A DNA stretch of 64,000 bases from NCBI GenBank assembly GCA_004359425.1, contig PTEU01000001.1:1019733-1083732 (forward strand), read 5' to 3'. The first letter of the stretch is position 1, and the number at the start of each line of letters is the position of its first letter. Origin of the DNA: Ideonella sp. MAG2 (GTDB lineage Bacteria; Pseudomonadota; Gammaproteobacteria; Burkholderiales; Burkholderiaceae_C). Made by a program: the position numbers and the translations under genes. A model generated the notes under the pieces. It did no database searches and was not told the DNA's origin. It was given only the letters and a program-made list of their open reading frames with translations. Below, in pieces: positions 1-8,588 of this stretch.

Positions 1-164
1 CGGCATGTGCGCGCGGCTCAGGTCGGTGGCGGCCCCCACCACCAGCCACCAGCACGCCCGCAGGCAGGCCCCAGCGCTGGGCCAGGGCCGGGCGCAGTTG
101 GCCGCTGGGCGCGCTGCCTTCCACCAGGCGCGGCATGTGCGCGCGGCTCAGGTCGGTGGCGGCC
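1..164. repeat. 34-bp direct repeat within xylB (copies 1-34 and 131-164)
   Basis: Bases 1-34 and 131-164 are identical and in the same orientation, 130 bp apart. The second copy encodes a normal xylulokinase segment (ATDLSRAHMP). The first copy, at the very edge, is out of frame with the gene. This is either a tandem duplication breaking xylB or an assembly artefact at a contig end. Confidence 0.8.
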
Positions 165-736
165 AGTAGTTCATGGGACCAATCGCGGGCCGCCACATCC
201 AGCCACAAGGTGCCTGATGCATCAGACATGTCGCTGACCCTCTCGCCCGTCATCTGCAGGCGCAGCCAGTCCTTGGGCAGCAGCACGCAGCGGGTGCGCT
301 CAAACAAGGCCGGTTCGTGCTGGGCCACCCAGCGCAGCTTGGGCGCGGTAAAGCCGGGCATGGCCAGGTTGCCGCTGATCTGGCGCAAGCGCGGGCACGC
401 GGCCTCCAGCTCGGCGCATTGCGGGCCGCTTCGGCCATCGTTCCACAAGATGGCGTCGCGCAGCACCTGGTCGGCCTCGTCCAGCAGCACCGCACCATGC
501 ATCTGGCCCGACAGGCCGATGGCCTGTACTTGAGCGAGCGCTTGGGGTTGGTCGGCCCCCAGGCGCAGCAGCGCCCGGTCGGTGGCAGCCCACCAGTCGG
601 CAGGGGCCTGCTCGCGCCACAAGGGCTGGGGTTGCTGCACGGCCAGCGGCTCGCCCACCACGGCCAGCACCTGATGTTGGTCGTTGAGCAACAGCACCTT
701 CACTTCTGAGGTGCCTAGGTCGATGCCGATGAACAT
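1..736 (-). CDS. xylB: xylulokinase, N-terminal half (cut by window edge)
   Basis: FGGY-family carbohydrate kinase that would phosphorylate D-xylulose, the product expected from the polyol dehydrogenases upstream. The start MFIGIDLGTSEVK carries the phosphate-1 loop, and GLSGQMHG and a WNDGR-type sugar-binding segment follow. About 234 residues read normally, up to a VAGGGG segment. The DNA then re-enters a copy of positions 131-164 in another frame. The start codon overlaps the stop of the araC remnant (ATGA), so it is the last visible gene of the polyol operon. The C-terminal half lies outside the window or is disrupted. Confidence 0.85.
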   Translation of the reverse strand, partial: MFIGIDLGTSEVKVLLLNDQHQVLAVVGEPLAVQQPQPLWREQAPADWWAATDRALLRLGADQPQALAQVQAIGLSGQMHGAVLLDEADQVLRDAILWNDGRSGPQCAELEAACPRLRQISGNLAMPGFTAPKLRWVAQHEPALFERTRCVLLPKDWLRLQMTGERVSDMSDASGTLWLDVAARDWSHELLAATDLSRAHMPRLVEGSAPSGQLRPALAQRWGLPAGVLVAGGGGRHRPEPRAHA

Positions 737-1445
737 CAGTGCTTGCCCTTGAAGCGCTGCGCAGCTTGGCGGCGGAACTCGCTGGGCGTCAGGCCCTTGA
801 TTTCCAAGAAGCGGCGGTTGAAGTTGGCCACATTGTTGAAGCCCACCTCGTAGCAGATGTGGGTGATGAGGCGGTCCGAGTCCATCAGCAACTGGCAGGC
901 GCGGTTGACGCGGATGCGGTTCACAAAATCGGTGAAGGTGTTGCCCGTGGCCTTGCGGAAGAAGCGCGAGAAGCGGCTCTCGCTCATGCCCAGGTCTTCG
1001 GCGAGTTCGGTGGCCGACAGGCTTTGGGCCACGTTGTCGGTCAGGCGCTGAACAATGGCGTTGATCTGGTCGAGCTGCGTGTCATCGTCGGCGCTTTGCA
1101 TCTGCACGCTGGACAGCAGACGGTAGTCGGTGCAGGCCGCCATTTCGGCCAACAGCTCGGTGAAGGCGGCAAAGCGATGCAGCCCACGGTGCGCCACAGC
1201 ACCAAGTGGCCCGGCTCAAACGGGCCGATCCAATCGCCCACAAAGGCCTTGCCCGAAGTGGCCACGATGAGGTGCAACTCATACTCGTCGTGGTGGTGCC
1301 AACGTGCCAAGGGTGTGGGAAAGCCGTGCGATAAGCAGCGCACAAAGCCTACTTCCTCCGGGCTCTCATAGCCCAGCGAGGGGCTGCGCGCATAGTCGCG
1401 CTCCAGCTCGGGCTGGCGTTGGCGGGGCAAGGTGGACTTGGGCAT
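736..1445 (-). pseudogene. AraC-family transcriptional regulator, broken by internal deletion
   Basis: Two parts of one AraC-type regulator lie in different frames. From 1445 the N-terminal cupin-like sensor part reads with the HHHDEYELHL motif and runs to PGHLVL. From about 1197 another frame carries the C-terminal part (RFAAFTELLAE, LSSVQMQS, then a full AraC double helix-turn-helix with GMSESRFSRFFRK and VGFNNVANFNRRF). A complete relative would have roughly 75 extra residues between them, so about 0.2 kb is missing near 1190-1207 and the frame is lost. It sits between the SDR gene and xylB on the same strand and was probably the local activator of this polyol operon. As read, no intact sensor-plus-DNA-binding protein can be made. 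Confidence 0.85.
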
Positions 1446-1452
1446 GGGCTGT

Positions 1453-2247
1453 TCAGCTCATCACCGAGCCGCCGTCAACATTCAAAGTCTGAGCCGTCAC
1501 GTAGCTGGACTCCTCGCTCGCCAAAAAGACGGCCGGGCCGCAGATGTCTTCGGGGTGGCCCATATAGCCCAGCGGCACGGCCAGGCCCACGCGCTTCTTT
1601 TTCTCGCCAATGGGCAGGCCCTCGTATTTGGCAAACAGGCCATCCACATGGGCCCACATGGGCGTGTCGATGACGCCAGGCGAGATGGCATTGACGCGGA
1701 TCTGATGCGGCGCCATGGCGAGCGCGGCACTTTGGGTGTAGCTGATCACGGCCGCCTTGGTGGCGCAGTAGTGTGAGACCAGCGCTTCACCGCGCCGCCC
1801 GGCCTGGGAGCTCATGTTGATGACTGAGCCCCGCGTACCCTGGGCCACCATGCGGGCCAGCACCTTTTGCATCACAAAAAACATGCCTTTCACATTCACC
1901 GCAAAGAGTTTGTCATACATGGCCTCGTCGCTCTCCAGCAGCGGGGCCATGTCAAAGACGGCGGCATTGTTGAACAAGACCTGCACGGGGCCAAAGCGGC
2001 CTTCTGCCGAAGCCAGCAGGGCCTCGATCTCGTCCATGCGGGTGATGTCGGCCGGCACATAGTGCAGGGCCTCCGGGTGGGCGGTGAGCAGGGCTTGCAG
2101 CTCGGCACTGGGTTTGGCGCTGAGGTCCACAACGGTGCAGCGCGCACCTTGCTGTAGATAGGCCTGGGCCACGGCCAGGCCGATGCCGCCGCCTGCGCCC
2201 GTCAACAGCGCGTGCTTGCCAGCAAGCCGGAGTGAGGTGGGGTTCAT
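1453..2247 (-). CDS. SDR polyol dehydrogenase (sorbitol/L-iditol 2-dehydrogenase type)
   Basis: 264-residue classical short-chain dehydrogenase. It shows the NAD-binding TGAGGGIG loop near residue 16, NNAA near 92, catalytic Ser followed by YCATK, and a C-terminal dinucleotide-fold ending NVDGGSVMS. Family and neighbours suggest oxidation of a hexitol such as sorbitol or galactitol to a ketose in the cytoplasm. The start overlaps the stop of the upstream dehydrogenase gene by 4 bp (ATGA), showing translational coupling. Exact substrate cannot be read from sequence; the closest named relative is SmoS of the sorbitol/mannitol operon. Confidence 0.85.
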   Translation of the reverse strand: MNPTSLRLAGKHALLTGAGGGIGLAVAQAYLQQGARCTVVDLSAKPSAELQALLTAHPEALHYVPADITRMDEIEALLASAEGRFGPVQVLFNNAAVFDMAPLLESDEAMYDKLFAVNVKGMFFVMQKVLARMVAQGTRGSVINMSSQAGRRGEALVSHYCATKAAVISYTQSAALAMAPHQIRVNAISPGVIDTPMWAHVDGLFAKYEGLPIGEKKKRVGLAVPLGYMGHPEDICGPAVFLASEESSYVTAQTLNVDGGSVMS

Positions 2248-3668
2248 GCGCTGACCTTGAGTGGGTGGTGTTGAACAAAATGGGTGACGCGGGCCTGCGC
2301 TTGGCGCAAGGCGGCCACCAAGCGTGGGTCATTGGCCTCGGGGCCCCACAGCGTGGCCTCGGCCGCCAGCGCGGCCACCGGGTCAGCAGCCTCGCAAATG
2401 GCATGGGCCACCGTCGGGTCCATGGCCTGGTCTTGGTAGGTGTAGGGGATTTGCCCCGCGTGCCAGCGCTGCAAGTAGGCCAAGAACAGCGCGGGCAGCA
2501 TGGCCACGCTGGCGATGGATGCGCCTCGGGCCAAACGCTCCCGGATGGTAGGGGCGATGAAGCCCGGGATCTTGGAAAAGCCGTCCATGGCCACGCGCTG
2601 GTTGGTGTCGGCAATGGCCGGGTTGCTGAAACGGTCTAGCACCACATCCCGATACGCGGCCAGGTCAATGGGGCAGGGGTGCTCGGGGGTGTTGAGCACC
2701 GGCATCACGTCGTCGGTCACGTAGTCATAGGCCATGCGGCGGATGAGTGGGTCCTGCGTGCCCTCGTGGATATAGGTAGTGCTCACCAGGGTACCGGCCC
2801 AGGCAATGCAACTGTGCGGGGCATTCAGCAGGCGGATCTTGGCTTCCTCATAAGGCTGCACGTCGGCCACCATCTGCACGCCCACGTTCTCCCAGGCGGG
2901 GCGGCCCGCCACAAAGCGGTCCTCGATCACCCATTGGATGAAGTCTTCGCCCATCAGCGCGGCGGGGTCGTTCACGCCGGTGGCGGCCAGCACTCGCTCG
3001 CGCACGGCGGGGGTGGGGCGGGGGGTGATGCGGTCCACCATGGCATTGGGGCAACTGGTGTGTTGCTCCACCCAGCCGAGCAGCGCGGTATCGCCCAGCA
3101 GGGTGATGAACTGCAACAGGCCTGCGCGCACGCGATCGCCGTTGTGGCGCAGGTTGTCGCAGTTCAGCAGCGTCACCGGGCCGCTGCCTTGCTGCATGCG
3201 TGCGCGCAAGATCATCACCAGGGCACCATAAATCGTTTGGCCCGCACGGCCCGCTTTGAGCGCTTCCACATCGGCGGCCAGGTCGGCAAAGTTCAGGTCC
3301 AGCCGGTGCTCTGCGTTCAAGTAATAGCCGGCCTCGGTGACGGTGAAAGAGATGATGCGGGTCTGCGGCTGCGCCCCGCAGGCCACCAGCCCGGCCAGTT
3401 CGGCGTCATAAGGGATGACCTGGCGGATGGCGCTGATGCGTTGGTAGCGGCGCTGCCCGGCCGGGCTGACGGTCTCCAGCGTGTAGGCCCCGCAGCTGGC
3501 CTGTAGCGCGGCCAGGGTCTCGGCCATGTCTGGGCGGATATTGCCGCCCGCCAGCACCCAACGGCTGTCGCCTTGGTCGTGCAGGGCTTGTTGGTAAACC
3601 GCTTGGTGCGCCCGGTGGAAGGAGCCCAGGCCCAAGTGCAGGATCACATAGGGGGAGGTAGAGGTCAT
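2244..3668 (-). CDS. dalD: D-arabinitol 4-dehydrogenase / mannitol dehydrogenase family
   Basis: 474-residue long-chain polyol dehydrogenase. The N terminus has the nucleotide-binding HLGLGSFHRAHQA segment. The family catalytic pattern Lys-x4-Asn-x2-His appears as KIRLLNAPH, followed by SCIAWAGTL and a YIHEGT segment that resemble D-arabinitol 4-dehydrogenases more than mannitol 2-dehydrogenases. It would yield D-xylulose, which fits the xylulokinase gene downstream, or fructose if mannitol is the substrate. Located 21 bp after the ATPase gene and coupled by ATGA to the SDR gene. Length matches the family. The family is certain; the substrate is inferred. Confidence 0.85.
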   Translation of the reverse strand: MTSTSPYVILHLGLGSFHRAHQAVYQQALHDQGDSRWVLAGGNIRPDMAETLAALQASCGAYTLETVSPAGQRRYQRISAIRQVIPYDAELAGLVACGAQPQTRIISFTVTEAGYYLNAEHRLDLNFADLAADVEALKAGRAGQTIYGALVMILRARMQQGSGPVTLLNCDNLRHNGDRVRAGLLQFITLLGDTALLGWVEQHTSCPNAMVDRITPRPTPAVRERVLAATGVNDPAALMGEDFIQWVIEDRFVAGRPAWENVGVQMVADVQPYEEAKIRLLNAPHSCIAWAGTLVSTTYIHEGTQDPLIRRMAYDYVTDDVMPVLNTPEHPCPIDLAAYRDVVLDRFSNPAIADTNQRVAMDGFSKIPGFIAPTIRERLARGASIASVAMLPALFLAYLQRWHAGQIPYTYQDQAMDPTVAHAICEAADPVAALAAEATLWGPEANDPRLVAALRQAQARVTHFVQHHPLKVSA

Positions 3669-3689
3669 GGTCGAGCGTCTCCAGCGGCG

Positions 3690-4739
3690 TCAGAGGGCGG
3701 CTGCCGCAGTGCGCGTCACGCGGCCCTGGGCGTCGAACACATGGGCCTGCTCGGCGGCAATGCGCACGCCCACCTGAGCCCCAGCCTGCAGGGCGCTGCG
3801 GCTGTTTTGCCGCGCCACCAACGTGGCTCCACTGGGCGTGCTGACGTAGATCAAGGTCTCAGCCCCCAGTGCTTCGACCAAGTCCACCCGCGCGTCCAAC
3901 TGGCCTTCGCCCGCCGGGGTCAGGCTCACGCTTTCTGGCCGCAAGCCCACTGAGCCTCCCGTCGGAACGGCAAGGCCACAAACGCCGTTCAGTTGGGGCA
4001 GTGTGGCTGCGGCCACCACGTTCATCTGCGGGGTGCCAATGAACTGCGCCACAAACTGGTTGGCGGGGCGGTCGTACAGCTCCAGCGGCGTGCCCACTTG
4101 CTCAATCACACCATCGCGCAGCACCACCACGCGGTCGGCCAGGGTCATGGCTTCGACCTGGTCGTGGGTCACGTAGATGGTGGTGGCACCCAGTTCGCGG
4201 TGCAGCTTGGCAATCTCAACCCGGGTTTGGCCGCGCAGCGCAGCGTCCAGATTGGAGAGGGGCTCGTCAAACAAAAACACCTTGGGCGAGCGCACGATGG
4301 CACGACCAATGGCCACGCGCTGGCGCTGCCCGCCCGACAGCTCTTTGGGCGTGCGCTGAAGGTAGGGTGTGAGGTTGAGGATGTCGGCCGCGCGCTGCAC
4401 TTTTTGGGCGATCACGGCGGGGTCTACCTTGGCCAGCTTGAGCGCAAAGCACATGTTCTCGTACACGCTCATGTGCGGGTAGAGCGCATAGCTCTGGAAC
4501 ACCATGGCCAAGTCGCGCTTGGCTGAAGGGGCATGGGTGATGTTGCGCCCATCCAGCGTCAGCGAACCCTCGGAGATGCTCTCCAGCCCCGCGATCAAGC
4601 GCAGCAGGGTGGACTTGCCGCAGCCTGACGGCCCGACAAACACCACGAACTCGCCTTGGTTGATCTCCAGGTCAATGCCCTTGATGGTTTTGACCGCGCC
4701 GAATGATTTGTGAATGCCTTGCAGATGCAGGTAGGCCAT
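3690..4739 (-). CDS. smoK: polyol ABC transporter ATP-binding protein
   Basis: 349-residue MalK/UgpC-type ATPase that would energise sorbitol/mannitol import at the inner membrane. Walker A GPSGCGKST, Q-loop, signature LSGGQRQRVAIGRA, Walker B VFLFDEPLSNLDA and the H-loop VTHD are all present, followed by a C-terminal TOBE regulatory domain. The start MAYLHLQGIHKSF at 4739 is preferred over a longer reading because it matches family N termini. It follows the second permease gene closely and precedes the polyol dehydrogenase, so transport and catabolism are co-transcribed. Confidence 0.93.
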   Translation of the reverse strand: MAYLHLQGIHKSFGAVKTIKGIDLEINQGEFVVFVGPSGCGKSTLLRLIAGLESISEGSLTLDGRNITHAPSAKRDLAMVFQSYALYPHMSVYENMCFALKLAKVDPAVIAQKVQRAADILNLTPYLQRTPKELSGGQRQRVAIGRAIVRSPKVFLFDEPLSNLDAALRGQTRVEIAKLHRELGATTIYVTHDQVEAMTLADRVVVLRDGVIEQVGTPLELYDRPANQFVAQFIGTPQMNVVAAATLPQLNGVCGLAVPTGGSVGLRPESVSLTPAGEGQLDARVDLVEALGAETLIYVSTPSGATLVARQNSRSALQAGAQVGVRIAAEQAHVFDAQGRVTRTAAAAL

Positions 4740-4749
4740 GGTGGCTCCT

Positions 4750-5577
4750 TTACTTGACAGCGCCAAAGGTCAGGCCTTGGACGAGTTGTTTTTGGCTGAA
4801 CCAGCCGAACACGACGATGGGGGCAATGGCCAGCAACGAGGCAGCCGAGAGCTTGGCCCAGAACAGCCCTTCGGGGCTGGAGTAAGAGGCAATCAAAGTG
4901 GCCAAGGTGCCCGCCTTGGCTGCGCTGAGGTTGAGGCTCCAAAAGGCCTCGTTCCAGCTCAGTACCAAGCACAGCAGGCCGGTGGACGCCAAGCCACCCA
5001 TGCCTAGCGGCAGCAGCACCAAGCGGGCCTCTTGCCACAAGGTGGCACCGTCCATGCGCGCCGCCTCCAGGATCTCGTGCGGGATGTCCTTGAAGTGCGA
5101 GTACAGCATCCACACCATGATGGGCAAGTTGGACAGCGTGAACACGATGATCAGCCCCAACTGCGTGTCCAGCAGCGCGGTCTTTTGCGCCATCACGTAG
5201 ATGGGCACCAGAGCCCCAACGGCCGGCATCATCTTGGTGGACAGCATCCACATCAGCACATCTCGCGTGCGAGGGCTTTTGAAGAAGGCCATCGAGTAAG
5301 CGGCCGGTGCCGCCAGCAGCAAGCCCAAGAGCGTGGACACCACACTGGTGATGACCGAGTTCTTGGCATACAGCAGGTAGTCGCTGCGCTCTTGCACCTC
5401 ATGAAAGTTCTCCAGCGTGGGGCTGAAGAAAAACTCTGGTGGAATGGCAATGGCCTGCAACTCGGTTTTGAAGGCGGTCATCACCAAAAAGGCCAGCGGG
5501 AAGAACAGCAGCAGGGTGATGGCCCAGGCCGCCAGCGTACGCAGGATCAAGGTGTAGGGAAAGGGTGAGGGGCGCAT
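4750..5577 (-). CDS. smoG: polyol ABC transporter permease 2
   Basis: 275-residue MalG-type inner-membrane permease. About six hydrophobic segments are visible, plus the cytoplasmic EAA coupling loop ILEAARMDGATLWQEARLVLLP, which docks onto the ATPase. It begins 5 bp after the first permease gene and ends 10 bp before smoK, so it belongs to the same transcript. The full-length match to the sorbitol/mannitol transporter family comes from overall similarity and gene order. Confidence 0.92.
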   Translation of the reverse strand: MRPSPFPYTLILRTLAAWAITLLLFFPLAFLVMTAFKTELQAIAIPPEFFFSPTLENFHEVQERSDYLLYAKNSVITSVVSTLLGLLLAAPAAYSMAFFKSPRTRDVLMWMLSTKMMPAVGALVPIYVMAQKTALLDTQLGLIIVFTLSNLPIMVWMLYSHFKDIPHEILEAARMDGATLWQEARLVLLPLGMGGLASTGLLCLVLSWNEAFWSLNLSAAKAGTLATLIASYSSPEGLFWAKLSAASLLAIAPIVVFGWFSQKQLVQGLTFGAVK

Positions 5578-5582
5578 GGTCG

Positions 5583-6440
5583 TCAGTCCAGGTTCTTGCC
5601 GATCAGGCGGATCAGGAAGACAGCAGCGATATTGGCCAGCAGCACGGCAAACAGGGCACCGGCCGACGCCACACCCGCGTCAAAGTTCAGCAGGGCTTGT
5701 TTGAAGATCAGAAAGGCGACGTTGGTGGAGGCATCGCCCGGCCCACCGCCCGTGGTGGTGTAAATCTCGGCAAACACGCTGAGCAAAAAGATCATCTCGA
5801 TCATCACCACCACTGCCACGGAGCGGCCCAGGTGGGGCAGCACCATGTAGCGCAACTGCTGCAGGCCATTGGCGCCGTCCATGCGCGCGGCTTCGAGTTG
5901 CTCGCGGTTGAGCGACTGCAGCGCGGTGATGAAAATCAGCGTCGCAAAGGGCAGCCATTGCCAGGCCACCATGATGATGACGGAGCCCAGCGGAAAGTCG
6001 GTCAGCCAGTCCACCGGCTCGGCACCAAAGAAGATCCACACCTGCGCCAGCACGCCGTAGATGGGGTTCATCATCATGTGCTTCCAGAGCAGCGCATTGA
6101 CGGTGGGCATCACAAAGAAGGGCGAGATGAGCAGCACGCGCACCAAGCCTCGGCCAGGGAAGGGCGCATCGATGAGCAGGGCCAGGCCCACGCCGCCGAT
6201 CACGGTGATGACGATGACGCTGCCCAGCAGCAGCAGGGTGTTGCCCACGGCCACCGTGAAGGAAGGGTCGGTGACAAAGTACTCAAAGTTCTCCAACCCC
6301 ACAAAGCCACTTTGGTCGGGCTGCATCAGGTTGTAGCGGATGACGCTGAAGTAAATCGTCATCACCAGCGGCACGATCATCCACAGAAAAAGCGTGATGA
6401 CCGCCGGTGCCATCAGGGCTCGGGGGAGTAGGCGTTTCAT
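5583..6440 (-). CDS. smoF: polyol ABC transporter permease 1
   Basis: 285-residue MalF-type permease of the same importer, with six predicted membrane segments and the EAA loop EQLEAARMDGANGLQQLRYM. The N terminus MKRLLPRALMAPAVITLF opens directly into a first membrane helix. It is separated from the upstream binding-protein gene by 517 bp of repeat-rich DNA, unlike the tight spacing elsewhere in the operon, so smoE and smoFGK may be expressed at different levels. Confidence 0.92.
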   Translation of the reverse strand: MKRLLPRALMAPAVITLFLWMIVPLVMTIYFSVIRYNLMQPDQSGFVGLENFEYFVTDPSFTVAVGNTLLLLGSVIVITVIGGVGLALLIDAPFPGRGLVRVLLISPFFVMPTVNALLWKHMMMNPIYGVLAQVWIFFGAEPVDWLTDFPLGSVIIMVAWQWLPFATLIFITALQSLNREQLEAARMDGANGLQQLRYMVLPHLGRSVAVVVMIEMIFLLSVFAEIYTTTGGGPGDASTNVAFLIFKQALLNFDAGVASAGALFAVLLANIAAVFLIRLIGKNLD

Positions 6441-6957
6441 GGTGATTTCGGAATTTCTTCAACTCTTAGGCTAGGTCGCACAGATGTATCTCGCGATGGA
6501 ACGAAGGTCTTTGGCATGCTGGGGCTTTGCCTCAGAGAGGTCGCTGGGCCACTGGCTCCGTTCATGTCCTCCGCCGCAGGCTGCGCCTGCGGCTCCCCCT
6601 AATACTTCACTGCGCCAGTGGCCCAGCACCCTCTCTGTCCAACGTCTGCGCACTGCCGATGAATGCGGGGATCTGCTGCGAGCCGTCGAAGCATTTGGTG
6701 TGCATAGCTCAACGACTGACGGATGCTCGACGGGGCGCTTCGCAGAGCGAAGTAAAGGGGGAGCCGATGGCCAGTGGCCATCGGCGGAGGACATGAGCGG
6801 CGCGGAGCGCCCCGGCGGGCAGCCCCGCTCCAACCGAAGCAAGCGGGCAGCCCCGCTCCAACCGAAGCAAGCGTGCAGCCTCACTCCAGCCGAAGCAAGC
6901 GTGCAGCCTCACTCCAGCCGACGCAAGCGAGCAGCCACGCACCGACAAACCAGCGTC
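6441..6957. repeat. 517-bp intergenic block of palindromic and tandem repeats between smoE and smoF
   Basis: No supported gene. Near-perfect 24-bp inverted arms lie at about 6531-6554 and 6614-6637. The 15-bp segment 6562-6576 is repeated inverted at 6782-6796. Short hairpins occur at 6738-6752 (CTTCGC/GCGAAG) and 6764-6784 (CCGATGGCC/GGCCATCGG). The 28-bp tandem array at 6819-6930 closes the block. The position between a binding-protein gene and its permease gene resembles the REP-containing malE-malF spacer of E. coli, where hairpins stabilise the upstream mRNA. That functional parallel is inference. Confidence 0.75.
6819..6930. repeat. four tandem copies of a 28-bp unit
   Basis: Units start at 6819, 6847, 6875 and 6903, each beginning GCAGCC and ending AAGCG plus one base. 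Copies 1-2 share CCCCGCTCCAACC, copies 3-4 share CTCACTCCAGCC, and a degenerate fifth start follows at 6931. There are no spacers, so this is not a CRISPR array. Confidence 0.85.
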
Positions 6958-8262
6958 TTACTTGTAGTACCCAGCCTTCTTCATCTCACGCTCGGCTGCC
7001 ACCTGCGAGGCCTTCAGCGCTGCGTCCACGCTGCTCTTGCCGGCCAAGGCTGCGCTCATCTGCTGGCCCACTGCAATGCCAATCGCTTGGAACTCGGGGA
7101 TGGCGGCGAACTGCACGCCCACATACGGGCTCTTGGGCAGTGTGGAGTCATTCGGGTTGGCGGTGTCAATGGCCATCTTCTCAGCGGCGGCAAAACGCGC
7201 GGCCTTCTGGAAGTCAGCGTTGGCATAAGTGCTCTTGCGCGTGCCCGTGGGCACCGAGCCCCACCCATTCGTCTTGCCCACCAGCGTGATGTACTCCTTC
7301 GAGGTGGCCCAGGTCACAAACTTCTGGGCGGCATCCACCTTCTTGGAGCCTGCAGGGATGGCCAGCGACCAAGCCCACAGCCAGTTGGCGCCCTTGGGCG
7401 TGGCTTGCGTGGGGGCCTGGGCAAAGGCCATCTTGTCGGCCACCTTGGACTGCTTGGGGTCACTCACAAACGAGGCCGCGATGGTGGCGTCAATCCACAT
7501 GCCGCACTTGCCCGCATTCGTCAGTGCCAGAATCTCATTGAAGCTGTTGGCCGACGAGCCCGGAGGGCCGTAGTTCTTCAGCAGGTCCACATAAAAGGTG
7601 ATCGCGTCCTTCCAGGGCTTGCTCTCCAGTTGCGGCTTCCAGCTCATGTCGAACCACTGGCCACCAAAAGTGTTGACCAGTGTGGATAAGAAAGCCATGT
7701 TGTCGCCCCAGCCTGGCTTGCCGCGCAGGCAGATGCCGTACACACCGTCCTTGGGGTTGTGCATCTTGGCAGCCAGGTCTTTGATCTGCGTCCAGGTAGG
7801 GCGCTCGGGAACTTGCACGCCAGCCTTGTCGGCCAGGTCCTTGCGGTACATCAGCATCGAGCTTTCGCCGTAGAAGGGCACGGCGTAGAGCTTGCCGTCC
7901 ACACTCAAACCGTTGCGCATGGCGGGCAGCAGGTCGTCCACGTCATAGGCGGCGGTGGTTTTGATCTCTTGCAGCCAGCCTTTCTTGCCCCAGATCGGGG
8001 TTTCATACATACCAATGGTCATCACGTCGAACTGGCCGCCCTTGGTGGCGATGTCGGTCGTGACCCGTTGGCGCAGCACGCCTTCTTCCAGCGTCACCCA
8101 CTTCAGCTTGATGTCGGGGTTGGCGGTTTCAAAGTGCTTGCCGAGCTTTTGCATCTCGATCATGTGGCCGTTGTTGACGGTGGCGATGACCAGTTCGGTG
8201 GCCGCGTGGGCCGAGGCGGCGGCCAAGCCAAAGGCCAGGGCGAGGGCAGCTTTGAGCGTCAT
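6958..8262 (-). CDS. smoE: polyol ABC transporter substrate-binding protein
   Basis: 434-residue periplasmic solute-binding protein of family 1. The signal peptide MTLKAALALAFGLAAASAHA is cleaved before ATELVIATVNN. The mature part has the SmoE/MtlE-like IGMYETPIWGKKGWL and YGICLRGKPGWGDNMAF segments, which indicate hexitol binding. The start at 8262 is chosen because a GGAGA ribosome-binding site lies just upstream and the signal peptide follows at once; a reading from 8316 only adds an unlikely leader. First gene of the polyol operon. Confidence 0.93.
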   Translation of the reverse strand: MTLKAALALAFGLAAASAHAATELVIATVNNGHMIEMQKLGKHFETANPDIKLKWVTLEEGVLRQRVTTDIATKGGQFDVMTIGMYETPIWGKKGWLQEIKTTAAYDVDDLLPAMRNGLSVDGKLYAVPFYGESSMLMYRKDLADKAGVQVPERPTWTQIKDLAAKMHNPKDGVYGICLRGKPGWGDNMAFLSTLVNTFGGQWFDMSWKPQLESKPWKDAITFYVDLLKNYGPPGSSANSFNEILALTNAGKCGMWIDATIAASFVSDPKQSKVADKMAFAQAPTQATPKGANWLWAWSLAIPAGSKKVDAAQKFVTWATSKEYITLVGKTNGWGSVPTGTRKSTYANADFQKAARFAAAEKMAIDTANPNDSTLPKSPYVGVQFAAIPEFQAIGIAVGQQMSAALAGKSSVDAALKASQVAAEREMKKAGYYK

Positions 8263-8588
8263 AGTGATGTCTCCGTTTTTGGGGTGAAGGCGTGGTGGTG
8301 TTGGCCCACCATTCATTCATTCAGCGAGCCAGCGCTGCGAATGTTCCGCCTGGGCGGCCGGGTGTGCTGATACCCGAACGGATTTGACGTGTACGTATTT
8401 GCGGCATTTGCCTAGTGAATACCCGAATATGGTGCAAAGGGGTATCGATTCTTGGCAGATTCACAACCCAGACCGCAAGGAAGCGCGCTGTCTTTAGGCC
8501 GCACAGGCGGCGGCCTGCACCCACGTAGCGTGGCGCATCAGCAGGCTTCGTTGATATCCGCCACACCTCGGTGGCCAGAGGGTCACCC
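8263..8588 (-). promoter_or_regulatory. promoter region of the polyol operon with repeated half-sites
   Basis: 326 bp without a gene, between smoE and the stop of the GGDEF-EAL gene. The 9-mer ATACCCGAA occurs twice in direct orientation (8370-8378 and 8419-8427), and an inverted core GGGTAT lies at about 8441-8446. Paired direct half-sites are the usual binding pattern of AraC-family activators, which fits the broken AraC gene in this operon. Binding is inferred. Confidence 0.5.

Noticed and set aside
5565-6431. His/Gln-rich plus-strand frame opposite smoF
   Set aside because: Antisense artefact of membrane-helix codons; no start signal.
6819-6930. Regular 28-bp repeats resembling a CRISPR array
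   Set aside because: Units are directly adjacent with no spacers, and no cas genes are present.
6484-7689. 401-codon plus-strand frame opposite smoE
   Set aside because: Runs through the repeat spacer and antisense to a clear binding-protein gene; composition is the mirror of that gene.
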